Assembly: GCA_963781195.1 (NCBI GenBank) | Contig: CAWAEZ010000008.1 | Coordinates: 124,001 to 188,000 of the forward strand | Length of the DNA: 64,000 nucleotides | Origin: JAJPKK01 sp963781195 | GTDB taxonomy: Bacteria; Pseudomonadota; Alphaproteobacteria; Rhizobiales; Xanthobacteraceae | Reading direction: 5' to 3' | In this document: positions 42,998 through 52,508 of the stretch, piece after piece | Position numbering within the stretch: the first letter of the stretch is position 1 | Layout of the letters: each line of letters starts with the position of its first letter | The notes under the pieces: generated by a model | What the model saw: only the letters and a program-made list of their open reading frames with translations | The model's database searches: none | Told to the model about the DNA's origin: nothing | Made by a program: the position numbers and the translations under genes

Positions 42998-45900
42998 ATG
43001 AACCAGTCCAAGTCGTTGCCCCGTTTGGTGCCGGTTTTTCGCTTCGCATCGTTTCCCGGATTCGCTCGGCAATGGGTTTCCCGATCGACGCTCGTTCCCG
43101 CGCTCGTCGTCATCATCCTGGCGGGTCCGCGCGCGCTCGCGGCGGAGTTTGTCGATCCGCCGGTGTTTGCCAGTCAGAATGGCGTTCTCGATCTCCTGAT
43201 GATCGCGATGCCACAGCCGATTCCGACCATCACCTACGTGCCGCCGGACAATACGTCCGCCCTCAATCCCACCGGCTGGGTCTACCAAATCTGCCAGCGC
43301 TCGGTCGCGATCGGGAACGCCTGCCCGAGCGGATCGGCAACCGTCTCACCCTATGGCGGCACGAGGCTTGCGTTACAGCAGGGCGACCAGCTCAAGATAC
43401 GCCTGGTAAACCTGCTTCCCGCCCTCGACCCGGTCAAGGTGACGCACTCGGTGGATCCCGGCGGCGGAAATCTGCCGCTGAACCTCACCAACCTGCACAC
43501 ACACGGCTTGATCGTCCAGGCGCGCGCGCCGACGCTCAGCGACCCGACCTTCGGGGACTACGTCTTCGTCGAGATCTACAACCCTGCAAACGGAATTCCT
43601 GTGCCGCAACCGAGCCACCAGCACGGGTCGATCGTCGGGGGATTTGCCGATTACCGGATCGACATCCCGGCCAATCATCCCTCCGGAGCGTTCTGGTTCC
43701 ATCCGCATGTGCACGGCATCGCGCTGAACCAGGTCTCGAGCGGCCTCGCCGGCATCATCACGATCGGCAAGGTCGGCGCCTACGCCAAAGGCGACGTGGC
43801 GAACGCGCCGTTTCCGGACGCCAATGTCCGGCACCTCATCTTGAAGGACATCGAGGTTCTGGCCGCCGGCAACATCATGTTCGTCAACGGCACGGCCAAT
43901 GTCGCGAACGGCGAAGTGCTCTCCCAGGAGGATCCGGATTTCTGCGCCCAGTATCCGCTGGTCGCCAACGAAGTGCGCAACGGGTCGTGTCCGGGCAACG
44001 ATAACACCGGCGACGGCGGCAACGATTACACCGGCGGCAAGTGGTTCTTCACGGTCGGCGGTCAGCAGTTTCCGACCATCACGCTGGACAAGCCGGACGG
44101 CGAGATGTGGAGATTCACCAATGCATCGGGGAGCCTGTCCTACGACCTTCAGCTGACCAACAACGTCACCGGGGCGCCGATGGTGATGCAACTCATCTCG
44201 GTCGACGGCGTCTCGATCAATGTTCCGCCGGGCACCTCCCTGGGCAACGAGGTCCAGATCGCCGGGGCGCGGTTCTCGGTGGTCCAATGTCCCGGGGCGC
44301 CGGCCTCCATCGCACTCAATTCGGCGCCGGTCTGCGTCAACGAACTCGTCATGATGCCGAGTTCGCGGGCGGAACTTTGGGTCACCTATCGGGACGCGAA
44401 CAATCGCTTGGCGATCCCGCCAGTCGGCGCCACCGGCGTGCTGAAGACGATCGGCATCACCATGGGCCCGGACGCGGATTCCTGGCCGGCCGTCAACCTC
44501 GCCAAGGTCGCGTTCAACCAGACGTCGCTTCCGAACATCGTGCGCACGGCCATCAACGTCTTCGGCGACGCGCTCGCCGTCGATCAGGCGAGCGGCATCT
44601 TCACCGCACGCGTCCCCTACGCGAAGCCCCAGGCCTCCGCTCCCGGCTGCGTCGCGCTCGCGGCAGGTCACCATCGGCGCATCTTCTTCGGGCTTGCCGA
44701 CTACACGAATCCGAGCTCGTTCGGGCTCGGCTACGAGGAGATCGATCAACTCGGAGTCGCGGTGCCCGGCACCCAGGTCCCCATCAGCCAGTTCGATCCA
44801 TCGGCGAACACGATCTGCCTGCCGCTGGGCCCGGGACAAACCCCGGTGCACGAGACCTGGGAGCTCGTCAATCTGGCGCTGGAAAATCATAACTTCCACA
44901 TGCACCAGACCAAATTCCGCGCCATCGGATCGGCGCCGGCGAGCACCATCGGAGGGGCCCCTCCCACACCCGCCAGCGGCGGAATCCTCGAGGATAACGT
45001 GCCGCTCTCGGTGGTGGTCCCGAAGAACGCCGACTACATCATGAACTACCAGAACGGCTACTGCACCATCGCCCAGTGGTACAACGGGACCTGCACCTCG
45101 ACGCCCATGCTGGTGGATATTCCGTTCTCCCAGCTCGGCGAGTTCGTCTACCACTGCCACATCCTCGAGCATGAGGACGGAGGCATGATGGCGAAGATCC
45201 AGGTCGTGCCGTCGCCGAGCGCGGCCAACACCCACGACTACAACGGTGATGGCAAGAGCGACATTGCTTGGCGCAACACCGCCGGCAGCGCCTCGCTGTG
45301 GCTCATGAACGGCGCGACGGTGGCATCCTCGGGCGGGATCGGCGCCGTGCCCACGGTGTGGACCATCGTCGGTCAGCGCGACTTCGACGGCGACGGCAAC
45401 CACGACCTGCTATGGCGGGACACCAGCGGCAATACGGCGATCTGGTTCCTCAACGGCAGTCAGATCGTATCGTCGGCGGGGCTCGGCAACATTCCCACGA
45501 ACTGGACGGTGGTGGCCACCGCCGATTTCGATGGCGACGGCAAGGGCGACATTCTCTGGCGGGACGCCAGCGGCAACCTCGCGATGTGGCTGATGAATGG
45601 CGCGACCGTCGCGTCGTCGGGCGGCCTCGGCAACGTGCCGATGAGCTGGTCGCTGGTCGGTACCGGCGACTTCGACGGCGACGGCAAGAGCGACCTTCTG
45701 TGGCGTGATTCCAGCGGCAACACCGCGATCTGGTTCCTCAACGGCGCCCAGGTCGTTTCCGGAGCCGGCGTCGGCAATATTCCGACCACGTGGTCGGTAG
45801 TCGGCACCGGCGACTTTGACGGCGACGGGCGGAGCGACATCGTGTGGCGCGACACCGGCGGCAACACGGCGGTCTGGCTGATGAACGGCGCCGCGGTTGC

Positions 45901-46108
45901 ATCGTCCGGAGGTGTCGGCGTCATCCCGACGTCGTGGTCGATCGCGCAGACCGGTGACTACAACGCCGACGGCAAGAGCGACCTGTTGTGGCGCGACGGC
46001 AGCGGCAATACCTCGATGTGGTTCATGAACGGAACGCAGGTTTCGTCGTCCGGCGGCCTCGGCAACATTCCCAGCAGCTGGGCCGTGCAGAGCGTCAATG
46101 CCGACTAG
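42998..46108 (+). CDS. multicopper oxidase 3 fused to a six-repeat FG-GAP/VCBS propeller
   Basis: This 1036-residue paralogue of oxidase 2 has a signal peptide (FPGFARQWVSRSTLVPALVVIILAGPRALAA), then the multicopper oxidase core with LHTHG, WFHPHVHG, HNFHMH and HCHILEHEDGGMM. Six 48-residue FG-GAP/VCBS units start at 45233. Units match their counterparts in oxidase 2 better than they match each other, so the fusion predates the duplication. The segment before the last copper motif is shorter and Pro/Ala-rich (SAPASTIGGAPPTPASG). ATG at 42998 is preferred; an upstream in-frame GTG at 42956 adds 14 residues. It should be soluble or surface-bound outside the cytoplasm. Confidence 0.94.
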   Translation: MNQSKSLPRLVPVFRFASFPGFARQWVSRSTLVPALVVIILAGPRALAAEFVDPPVFASQNGVLDLLMIAMPQPIPTITYVPPDNTSALNPTGWVYQICQRSVAIGNACPSGSATVSPYGGTRLALQQGDQLKIRLVNLLPALDPVKVTHSVDPGGGNLPLNLTNLHTHGLIVQARAPTLSDPTFGDYVFVEIYNPANGIPVPQPSHQHGSIVGGFADYRIDIPANHPSGAFWFHPHVHGIALNQVSSGLAGIITIGKVGAYAKGDVANAPFPDANVRHLILKDIEVLAAGNIMFVNGTANVANGEVLSQEDPDFCAQYPLVANEVRNGSCPGNDNTGDGGNDYTGGKWFFTVGGQQFPTITLDKPDGEMWRFTNASGSLSYDLQLTNNVTGAPMVMQLISVDGVSINVPPGTSLGNEVQIAGARFSVVQCPGAPASIALNSAPVCVNELVMMPSSRAELWVTYRDANNRLAIPPVGATGVLKTIGITMGPDADSWPAVNLAKVAFNQTSLPNIVRTAINVFGDALAVDQASGIFTARVPYAKPQASAPGCVALAAGHHRRIFFGLADYTNPSSFGLGYEEIDQLGVAVPGTQVPISQFDPSANTICLPLGPGQTPVHETWELVNLALENHNFHMHQTKFRAIGSAPASTIGGAPPTPASGGILEDNVPLSVVVPKNADYIMNYQNGYCTIAQWYNGTCTSTPMLVDIPFSQLGEFVYHCHILEHEDGGMMAKIQVVPSPSAANTHDYNGDGKSDIAWRNTAGSASLWLMNGATVASSGGIGAVPTVWTIVGQRDFDGDGNHDLLWRDTSGNTAIWFLNGSQIVSSAGLGNIPTNWTVVATADFDGDGKGDILWRDASGNLAMWLMNGATVASSGGLGNVPMSWSLVGTGDFDGDGKSDLLWRDSSGNTAIWFLNGAQVVSGAGVGNIPTTWSVVGTGDFDGDGRSDIVWRDTGGNTAVWLMNGAAVASSGGVGVIPTSWSIAQTGDYNADGKSDLLWRDGSGNTSMWFMNGTQVSSSGGLGNIPSSWAVQSVNAD
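45233..46099 (+). repeat. six 144-bp repeats coding the propeller of multicopper oxidase 3
   Basis: Six 48-codon units with calcium-loop starts HDYNGDG, RDFDGDG, ADFDGDG, GDFDGDG, GDFDGDG, GDYNADG. Register and order are the same as in oxidase 2. Confidence 0.9.
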
Positions 46109-46491
46109 CCTCGCGATCCCCATCGTGTTTCCGCTTTGTTCCCAAGTGGGTTCGCCCAACACGTCTATGAGTTCGCCCCACATGCCTTGGTGACGGCGAT
46201 CTAAGAAAGCCCGGAAGCGCGGAAAGCGGGCGCCCCGCAGCGGGCGCCGGGCCTAAGCCCTCGGCGTTCTCCGTCGGAAAGACGCCAGCATTTTCAGAGG
46301 CTTATTGCCGCGCTCGCGAAATAATCCGATCCGCATCCCGGCCATGGCACAGGGCGGCCATCGGATGTAAGATGCCGCTTCGAGGGGTTCGCGTCCTGCC
46401 GCACAGCGGCGGTGTTCGCGAATGGTGGCGCGTCGATGACGATCGTGCAGGATTTCATAAATCGGGCAGGGTCGCGGGGCTAACGAAACGA
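46109..46491. other. intergenic region after the oxidase cluster, with a hairpin
   Basis: In this 383-base gap GGCGCCC (46229-46235) and GGGCGCC (46242-46248) form a perfect seven-base stem around CGCAGC. No T-tract follows. It may nevertheless mark the end of the oxidase transcript. No promoter for the next gene was identified. Confidence 0.45.
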
Positions 46492-46494
46492 ATG

Positions 46495-47724
46495 ATGGGC
46501 TCGATCGACCGCTACATTTTTCGCACCATCCTCGGTGCGTTCGTGCTCGTCCTGTTCAATCTGACGGCGGTGATCTGGATTACCCAGATCCTCAAGCAGA
46601 TCGACATCATCACCAACCAGGGGCAGACCATCCTGGTGTTTCTGCGCATCACCGGGCTCCTGGTGCCCATCCTGATGCTGGTGATCGCGCCGATCGCGAT
46701 CATGATTGCGGTGTGCTACGCGCTGATCAAGCTCAATGGCGACAGCGAACTCGTGGTGATGAACGCCGCCGGCATCCCGCCGCGCCGGGTCTATCGGCCG
46801 GTGTTCGCCGCCAGCCTGCTGGTCGCGGCCTTCGTCGCCTTCATCAGCGCCTATCTCGCCCCGCTGCTGCAGCGGGAGATGAACGAGGCGATCACCAAGG
46901 TGAGGACCGACGTCGTCGCGAACATCGTGCGTCCCGGCGCGTTCACCCCGGTGGAGCGCGGTCTGATCTTCCACATCCGCGACCGCATGAGCGAAAATCA
47001 GTTCCGCGGCATCTTCATCGACGACTCGCGCAATCGCGAAGAGCGCACCACCATCGTCGCCGAGTACGGCCAGATCGTGCAGCGGCCCGAGGGCACGTTC
47101 CTGGTCATGCGCGACGGCAATGTCGAGCGGCGCCGGCCGAAGGAGCGCGATCCCACCATCGTGGTGTTCGACCGCTACGCGTTCGACCTCACCCGGCTCG
47201 CCCCGGCGCCCCAGATCGTGATCGGATTGCGCGAGAAGTACGTCTGGGAGCTGCTGTTCCCCAAGGCCGACGACACGGCACTCAAGAATTCGCCCAACCA
47301 GTTCCGTGTCGAGCTGCACGACCGGCTGATCGCGCCGCTCTACCCGCTGGCATTCGGCGTGATCGCCTTCTCGGTGCTCGGATTTCCGCGCACCACGCGC
47401 CAAAGTCGCGGCGTCTCGCTGGTGGTCGTCATCGTCGGTGTCGCGGCACTGCGGCTCGGCGGCTTCGCCGCGATGGTGATGGCGGTCAATTTCCCGCCGG
47501 CGCTGCTGGTTCTCTATGCGACGCTCGCCGTCACTGTGGGGGCCGGCAGTTATATGATCTGGCGGGGTCGGGCGTTCGACATCGAGGAAAAGGTCAATGC
47601 GGGCATCAAGGCGCTGAGCGGATTGCTGCGCCTGGACCATTTCACCTCGACGAGCCGGTTCCTGCTGCCGCTCAACGGCCTGCTGCGCCGGCTCGGCAGT
47701 TCCACCGCTTCGAGCGATCGGTGA
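46495..47724 (+). CDS. LptF/LptG family permease, LptF-like
   Basis: This 409-residue YjgP/YjgQ permease has helices at the N-terminus (IDRYIFRTILGAFVLVLFNLTAVIWITQ) and a C-terminal helix block, with a beta-jellyroll periplasmic domain between (about residues 130-280). Such permeases pair as LptF plus LptG with LptB to pull LPS from the inner membrane. In this class lptF is normally followed by lptG and lptD. Here the next gene is an MsbA-like exporter, so this may be a second, unpaired copy. An ATG three bases upstream is equally possible; the ribosome-binding site is weak. Confidence 0.87.
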   Translation: MGSIDRYIFRTILGAFVLVLFNLTAVIWITQILKQIDIITNQGQTILVFLRITGLLVPILMLVIAPIAIMIAVCYALIKLNGDSELVVMNAAGIPPRRVYRPVFAASLLVAAFVAFISAYLAPLLQREMNEAITKVRTDVVANIVRPGAFTPVERGLIFHIRDRMSENQFRGIFIDDSRNREERTTIVAEYGQIVQRPEGTFLVMRDGNVERRRPKERDPTIVVFDRYAFDLTRLAPAPQIVIGLREKYVWELLFPKADDTALKNSPNQFRVELHDRLIAPLYPLAFGVIAFSVLGFPRTTRQSRGVSLVVVIVGVAALRLGGFAAMVMAVNFPPALLVLYATLAVTVGAGSYMIWRGRAFDIEEKVNAGIKALSGLLRLDHFTSTSRFLLPLNGLLRRLGSSTASSDR

Positions 47725-47822
47725 GCCGTGACCGGCGTGAACCGGCCGGTCCTCCCCGCTGCGTGGACAACATGGTCGAGGTCCGCTAGAGCCGTGGGAA
47801 GAAGGCGCTGGGGCGCCCGTTC

Positions 47823-49649
47823 ATGCGTCGGTCCCTGATGCTCGAAGGCCTGAACCGCCGTTTTTTTGCCGATCCGAAGGGCGCGGCGGTTTTGATCCGC
47901 CGCCTGTTGACCGAGCATGGCCGCACCCACTGGCGGCGCTATTGCCTGTCGCTCGGCTTCATGGCGGTCGGCGCCGCATGCACCGCGCTGCCCGCGTTCC
48001 TGTTCGGCCGCGGCATCGACGAAGCCTATGTCGACCGCAGCTTCCAGGGGGTCGCCACGGTCGCCGTCGCGATGATCTTCATCTTCGCCCTGAAGGGGAT
48101 CGCGAGCTACGGCCAGGCCGTCACCATGGCGCGCATCGCCAACCACATCGTCGCCGAAAACCAGAAACGGATGTTCGACAAGCTGCTCGAGCAGAACATC
48201 GGCTTCTACGCCGACCGCCACTCCTCCGAATTCGCCGCGCGCATCACCTTCGGCGCGGCGTCGGCGGCGCAGGTGCTCAACCTCCTGATCAATGCGCTCG
48301 GACGCGATCTGCTGTCGCTGATCGGGCTCATCGCGGTCATGGTCTATCAGGCGCCGTTCATGTCGCTGGTCGGCATCGTCATCATGCCGCCGGCGATCTT
48401 CGGGGTGCGCAAGCTGATCAAGCGCGTGCGCTCCATCGCCTTGACCCAATATGGCGGGGGCGCCGAAATCCTCGAGGCGATGCAGGAGACCGTCCAGGGC
48501 TTCCGCGTCATCAAGGCCTTCAATCTCGAATCCGTCATGCGGGCGCGGGTCTATGCAAGCGTCGATCGCGTCGAGGCCGCCTCGAACAAGCTCGCTCGGG
48601 TATCGAACCGGTCGACGCCTTTGATGGAAGCGCTCGGCGGCATCGCGATCGGCCTCGTGTTTCTCTATGCGGGCTACGGCGTGCTCGTGCTCAATGCCGC
48701 CCCCGGCAAGTTCGTGTCGTTCATCGCGGCCTTCCTGCTCGCCTACGAGCCGGCCAAGCGGATCGCACGCCTGAATATCGACCTGCACAACAGCCTCACC
48801 GGGGTACAGGTGCTGTTCGACATTCTCGACCTGCCGTCCGGTGCGCCGGAGAGCCAGAAGCCCGCGCTGAAGGTCTCGCGCGGCGCGATCGAATTCGCCA
48901 ACGTTGCGTTTTCCTACCGGGCCGGGCAGCCGGTGCTGCGCGACATGTCTTTCGTCGCCACCCCTGGCGAGGTGACGGCCTTCGTGGGGCCGTCCGGCGG
49001 CGGCAAGTCCACCATCTTCAACCTGGTGCTCGCGCTCTATCCGCCCGAGCGCGGCGTGATCCGGCTCGATGCGCAGAACTACGATTCCGTCTCGGCGGAA
49101 TCGGTCCGGCGCAATATCGCCTACGTTGGGCAGGATGTGTTCCTGTTTCGCGGCACCATCCGCCAGAACATCGCGCTCGGCCGGCCGCATGCGACCGAGG
49201 CCGAGATCATCGCGGCCGCGCGGGCCGCCCATGCGGACGAGTTCGTGTCGCAGTTTCCGCAGGGCTACGATACCCCGGTCGGCGAGCACGGCGCGCAGCT
49301 CTCGGGCGGCCAGCGCGCGCGCATCGCCATTGCCCGCGCCCTGATCCGCGATGCGCCGGTCATCCTGCTGGACGAGCCGACCGCGGCGCTCGACGGCGAA
49401 TCCGAGCGCTACGTCCAGGAGGCGATGGACAAGCTCATCGCGGGGCGCACCACTTTCGTGATCGCGCATCGCCTGCACACCATCACCCAGGCGAGCGTCA
49501 TCCATGTGGTCGAGAAGGGCATGATCGTGGAATCCGGCAGCCACGCCGAGCTGATGGCGCGGGCCGGCCGCTACGCGCAGTTCTATGCCATGCGGTTCCG
49601 CGAGGTGGGCCCAGCCGGCAGCAAGGCGATGTCGGTCGCGGCGGGTTGA
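47823..49649 (+). CDS. MsbA-like ABC exporter (fused permease and ATPase)
   Basis: This 608-residue half-transporter has an N-terminal six-helix permease, then a nucleotide-binding domain from about residue 355. Walker A is GPSGGGKST, the signature LSGGQRARIAIARAL, Walker B VILLDEPTAALDG and the H-loop FVIAHRLHTI. Close relatives export lipid A-core (MsbA) or other lipids. It sits 98 bases after the LptF-like gene, so the two may act in one envelope lipid route. The specific cargo is inference. Confidence 0.93.
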   Translation: MRRSLMLEGLNRRFFADPKGAAVLIRRLLTEHGRTHWRRYCLSLGFMAVGAACTALPAFLFGRGIDEAYVDRSFQGVATVAVAMIFIFALKGIASYGQAVTMARIANHIVAENQKRMFDKLLEQNIGFYADRHSSEFAARITFGAASAAQVLNLLINALGRDLLSLIGLIAVMVYQAPFMSLVGIVIMPPAIFGVRKLIKRVRSIALTQYGGGAEILEAMQETVQGFRVIKAFNLESVMRARVYASVDRVEAASNKLARVSNRSTPLMEALGGIAIGLVFLYAGYGVLVLNAAPGKFVSFIAAFLLAYEPAKRIARLNIDLHNSLTGVQVLFDILDLPSGAPESQKPALKVSRGAIEFANVAFSYRAGQPVLRDMSFVATPGEVTAFVGPSGGGKSTIFNLVLALYPPERGVIRLDAQNYDSVSAESVRRNIAYVGQDVFLFRGTIRQNIALGRPHATEAEIIAAARAAHADEFVSQFPQGYDTPVGEHGAQLSGGQRARIAIARALIRDAPVILLDEPTAALDGESERYVQEAMDKLIAGRTTFVIAHRLHTITQASVIHVVEKGMIVESGSHAELMARAGRYAQFYAMRFREVGPAGSKAMSVAAG

Positions 49650-49751
49650 CCTCGCACCGCGTTCCAAGCCATTGATCCCGCGCAACCGGCTCTCGCGCAA
49701 TCGGCGGCACCCAGTCCGTCATCATCCCTGCAGCATCGAAGGCGTCACACC

Positions 49752-50538
49752 ATGCGCATCAAGGCGAACGGTATTACCTTCAACTACGAGATCGAGGGAC
49801 CGGAAGGCGCGCCCTGGATCATGTTCTCCAATTCGCTCGCCACCAATCTCTCGATGTGGAACCCGCAGGCCGCCGACTTCAAGGGCGCGTTCCGCGTGCT
49901 GCGCTATGACCAGCGCGGCCATGGCGCAACCGAGGCGCCGGCCGGCCGCTACACTTACCCGCAGCTCATCGCCGATGCGCTCGGATTGCTCGACGCGCTC
50001 GAGATCGAGCGCACCCATTTCGTCGGCCTCTCCATGGGCGGCGCCACCGCGATGGCGCTCGCCGAGCTTCACGCCGACCGCGTCGACCACGTGGTGGTCT
50101 GCGATTCCCCGTGCATGTCGACGCCTGCGACCGCCCAGCAATGGGAGGAGCGCATCGCCACGGCCCAGAAGGGCGGCATGGAGGCGCTCGTCGACTCGAC
50201 GCTGGCGCGCTGGTTTCCGCCCGAGACCATCGCCGCGAAACCGGCCCATGTGGAACGGGTGCGGGCGATGATCCTGACGACGCCGGTCAACGGCTTCGTC
50301 GGCTGGCTCGGCCGCGCTGTCGGACCACAACTACAACGCCGCGGTCGCCACCGCGTCGCGGCCGGTGCTGTTCATCGCCGGCAGCAAGGACGGCGTCACC
50401 CCGGCGGCGATGAAGGATATGCAGAAGCGCCTGCCGGGGTCGCGCTATGTCGAGCTCGAGGGCGCTGGGCACATCTCGAATCTCGACCGCCCGGCCGAGT
50501 TCACCAAGGCGGTGCGGGAATTTCTCGGAGCGAAATGA
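49752..50538 (+). pseudogene. pcaD: 3-oxoadipate enol-lactonase, frameshifted
   Basis: This alpha/beta hydrolase converts 3-oxoadipate enol-lactone to 3-oxoadipate in the protocatechuate pathway. The first 184 codons are intact (FVGLSMGG carries the catalytic Ser). At 50305-50306 the frame jumps: removing one G restores GFVGC-SAALSDHNYNAAVATASRP, then AGSKDGVTP (Asp) and GAGHISNLDRPAEF (His), ending REFLGAK and TGA at 50536. Unshifted, the frame runs on as nonsense to 50567 and loses both catalytic residues. It is either a sequencing error or a broken gene. No other pca genes are adjacent. Confidence 0.85.
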
Positions 50539-50574
50539 CGGGCAGCGAAATGACGCGAGGGAAATGACGGGGTG
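50530..50574 (+). repeat. 15-bp tandem repeat (3 units) at the pcaD stop
   Basis: Three units, GCGAAATGACGGGCA, GCGAAATGACGCGAG and GGAAATGACGGGGTG, begin in the last codons of pcaD and contain its stop codon in the first unit. Confidence 0.75.
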
Positions 50575-50605
50575 CTCCTCCGCTGCGGCGGAGGAGCAAA
50601 ACGCT

Positions 50606-51316
50606 TCACTTCAGCGGCGGGCCCATGGTGACGGTGAGCTTGCCGACGCCCTCGACCTCGCATTCGAGCTTGTCGCCGGCGACCGTGGCGGCGACGCCCG
50701 ACGGCGTTCCGGTCATGATGATGTCGCCGGGGGCGAGCGCGACCATCTCGGACAGCTTCTCGATCACTTCGGGAACGTTCCAGATCATCTGCGCGAGATC
50801 GCCGTCCTGGCGGATCTTGCCGTTGCACTTGAGCGTGATGCGCGCCTTCGCCGGATGGCCGATCTCGGAGGCCGGGCGCAGCGGGCCGCACGGCGCGGAA
50901 GCGTCGAAGGCCTTGCCGATTTCCCACGGGCGTTTGATGTCGCGCGAGGCGATCTGCAGGTCGCGGCGGGTGAGGTCGATGCCGACGCCGTAGCCCCAGA
51001 TCAGGTCGTTCGCGTTCGCCGCCTTGAGGTTGCGGCCGCCGCCCTTGAGAGCGACCACGAGCTCGACCTCATGGTGGAGATCCTTGGTGAGCGAGGGGTA
51101 AGGCACGGTCGCGCCATCGCCCACGATCGCGTCGGCCGGCTTGGAGAAGAAGAACGGCGGCTCGCGCTCGTCCTGTCCCATTTCCTTGATGTGCTCGAGA
51201 TAGTTGCGGCCCACGCACCAGATCCGGCGCACCGGAAACAGCTTGTCGCTGCCGGCGATGGCGAGGGCGGCTTGCGGCGGCGGCGGAATGACGTATCGGG
51301 AGGCGTCTGCGCTCAT
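50606..51316 (-). CDS. fumarylacetoacetate hydrolase family protein
   Basis: This 236-residue FAH-fold enzyme hydrolyses or decarboxylates acyl-pyruvate-type compounds with a divalent metal. Diagnostic are IWCVGRNYLEHIKEMG, the metal-binding LHHEVELVVAL (two Glu) and GIDLTRRDLQ (Asp), and the C-terminal PGDIIMTGTPSGVAA. The length matches YcgM-type members active on acylpyruvates. The substrate is not identified. ATG at 51316 (MSADASRYVIPPPP) is chosen; the longer ORF lacks similarity. It is convergent with pcaD. Confidence 0.93.
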   Translation of the reverse strand: MSADASRYVIPPPPQAALAIAGSDKLFPVRRIWCVGRNYLEHIKEMGQDEREPPFFFSKPADAIVGDGATVPYPSLTKDLHHEVELVVALKGGGRNLKAANANDLIWGYGVGIDLTRRDLQIASRDIKRPWEIGKAFDASAPCGPLRPASEIGHPAKARITLKCNGKIRQDGDLAQMIWNVPEVIEKLSEMVALAPGDIIMTGTPSGVAATVAGDKLECEVEGVGKLTVTMGPPLK

Positions 51317-51414
51317 GGGATGTCTTCTGATTGGAGTTGAAAAGCAGCGGGCCGGCACGCCCGGGGCGACATCGTTCGCCGCGGCCTGCCGAATAAACGG
51401 AAGGGGTGCTTCCG

Positions 51415-52441
51415 TCAATGCAAAGCTGGGATCCGCCTAAAAGGGGGCCCGGCCGCCGCCTCCGTGCGGGGGAGGGTGCGTTCCCACGCCAGGGCGTCGC
51501 CGACGATGGTGTCGAGATCGTCGAACCGCGGACGCCAGCCGAGCTCGTGCCGGATACGGTCCGACTTCGCCACGATCTGCGCCGGGTCGCCGGGCCGCCG
51601 TGGGGCGAAATCGACCCGGAAATCGACGCCGGAGACGCGCTTGACCGTTTCGATGACCTGCAGGACCGAGAAGCCATGGCCGTAGCCGCAATTGAGCGTG
51701 GTCGACGGCCCCCCGCTGCGCAGGTGGGTGAGGGCGTCGATGTGGGCGCGGGCGAGATCGGTGACGTGGATATAGTCGCGCAGGCAGGTGCCGTCCGGGG
51801 TCGGATAGTCGGTGCCGAACACGTCGATCTTGGCACGCTTGCCGAGCGCGGTTTCGACCGCGACCTTGATGAGGTGGGTGGCGCCCAGGGTCGACTGCCC
51901 GGTGCGGTTCTGCGGGTCGGCGCCGGCGACGTTGAAGTAGCGCAGGATGACGGTAGTCGAAGCCGTGGGCCGCCGCGGCGTCGCGCAGCATGATTTCGGT
52001 CATCAGCTTGGACGAGCCGTAGGGCGACATCGGGCAGGTCGGCCCGTCCTCGCCGATCGGGATCACCGCCGGGTTGCCGTACACCGCCGCGGTCGAGGAG
52101 AAGATGAACCGCTTCACCCCGCCCCGGACGGCGGATTCGATGAGCGAGCGCGAATTCGAGGTGTTGTTGCGGTAGTAGCCGAGCGGATCGGCAACCGAAT
52201 CCGGAACCACGATGGACGCCGCGAAATGGACGATGTCGGTGATGTCGTGCTCGGCGATGATGCGACCGACCAGCCGCTGGTCGCCGGTGTCGCCGATCAC
52301 CAGCGGCACGCCCTTGGCGACCGCCCAGGCAAAGCCGGTGGACAGATTGTCCAGCACAACGACCCGTTCCCCCGCTTCGAGCAGGGCGTAGACCATGTGG
52401 CTTCCGATGTACCCGGCGCCGCCGGTAACGAGGACCGTCAT
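51415..52441 (-). pseudogene. galE: UDP-glucose 4-epimerase, frameshifted
   Basis: This extended short-chain dehydrogenase/epimerase supplies UDP-galactose for surface polysaccharide. It has TGGAGYIGSHMVYALLEAG, FSSTAAVYGNP and the catalytic SPYGSSKLMTEIML, where Y-x-x-x-K is intact. At 51952-51953 an extra G/C breaks the frame. Removing it gives AHGFDYVILRYFNVAGADPQ and then, in the second frame, FGTDYPTPDGTCLRDYIHVTDLA and RPGDPAQIVAKSDRIRHELGW to TGA at 51415. Without the correction only about 185 residues are sensible. It is a second single-base insertion within 1.7 kb of the pcaD one, which makes assembly error a serious possibility. Confidence 0.87.
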
Positions 52442-52508
52442 GAGCTTGACTCGACTGGACCGCCGATTAGCACGCCCACACGTAAATTTCGGGTTAGCGG
52501 ATCCCTAT

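Noticed and set aside
47550..49700. 716-codon minus-strand open frame opposite the ABC exporter
   Set aside because: Antisense shadow; the plus strand contains full Walker A, signature and Walker B motifs.
51458..51482. REP-like CCTCC...GGAGGG sequence
   Set aside because: It lies inside the galE C-terminal coding region and has only partial pairing, so I treat it as coding sequence.
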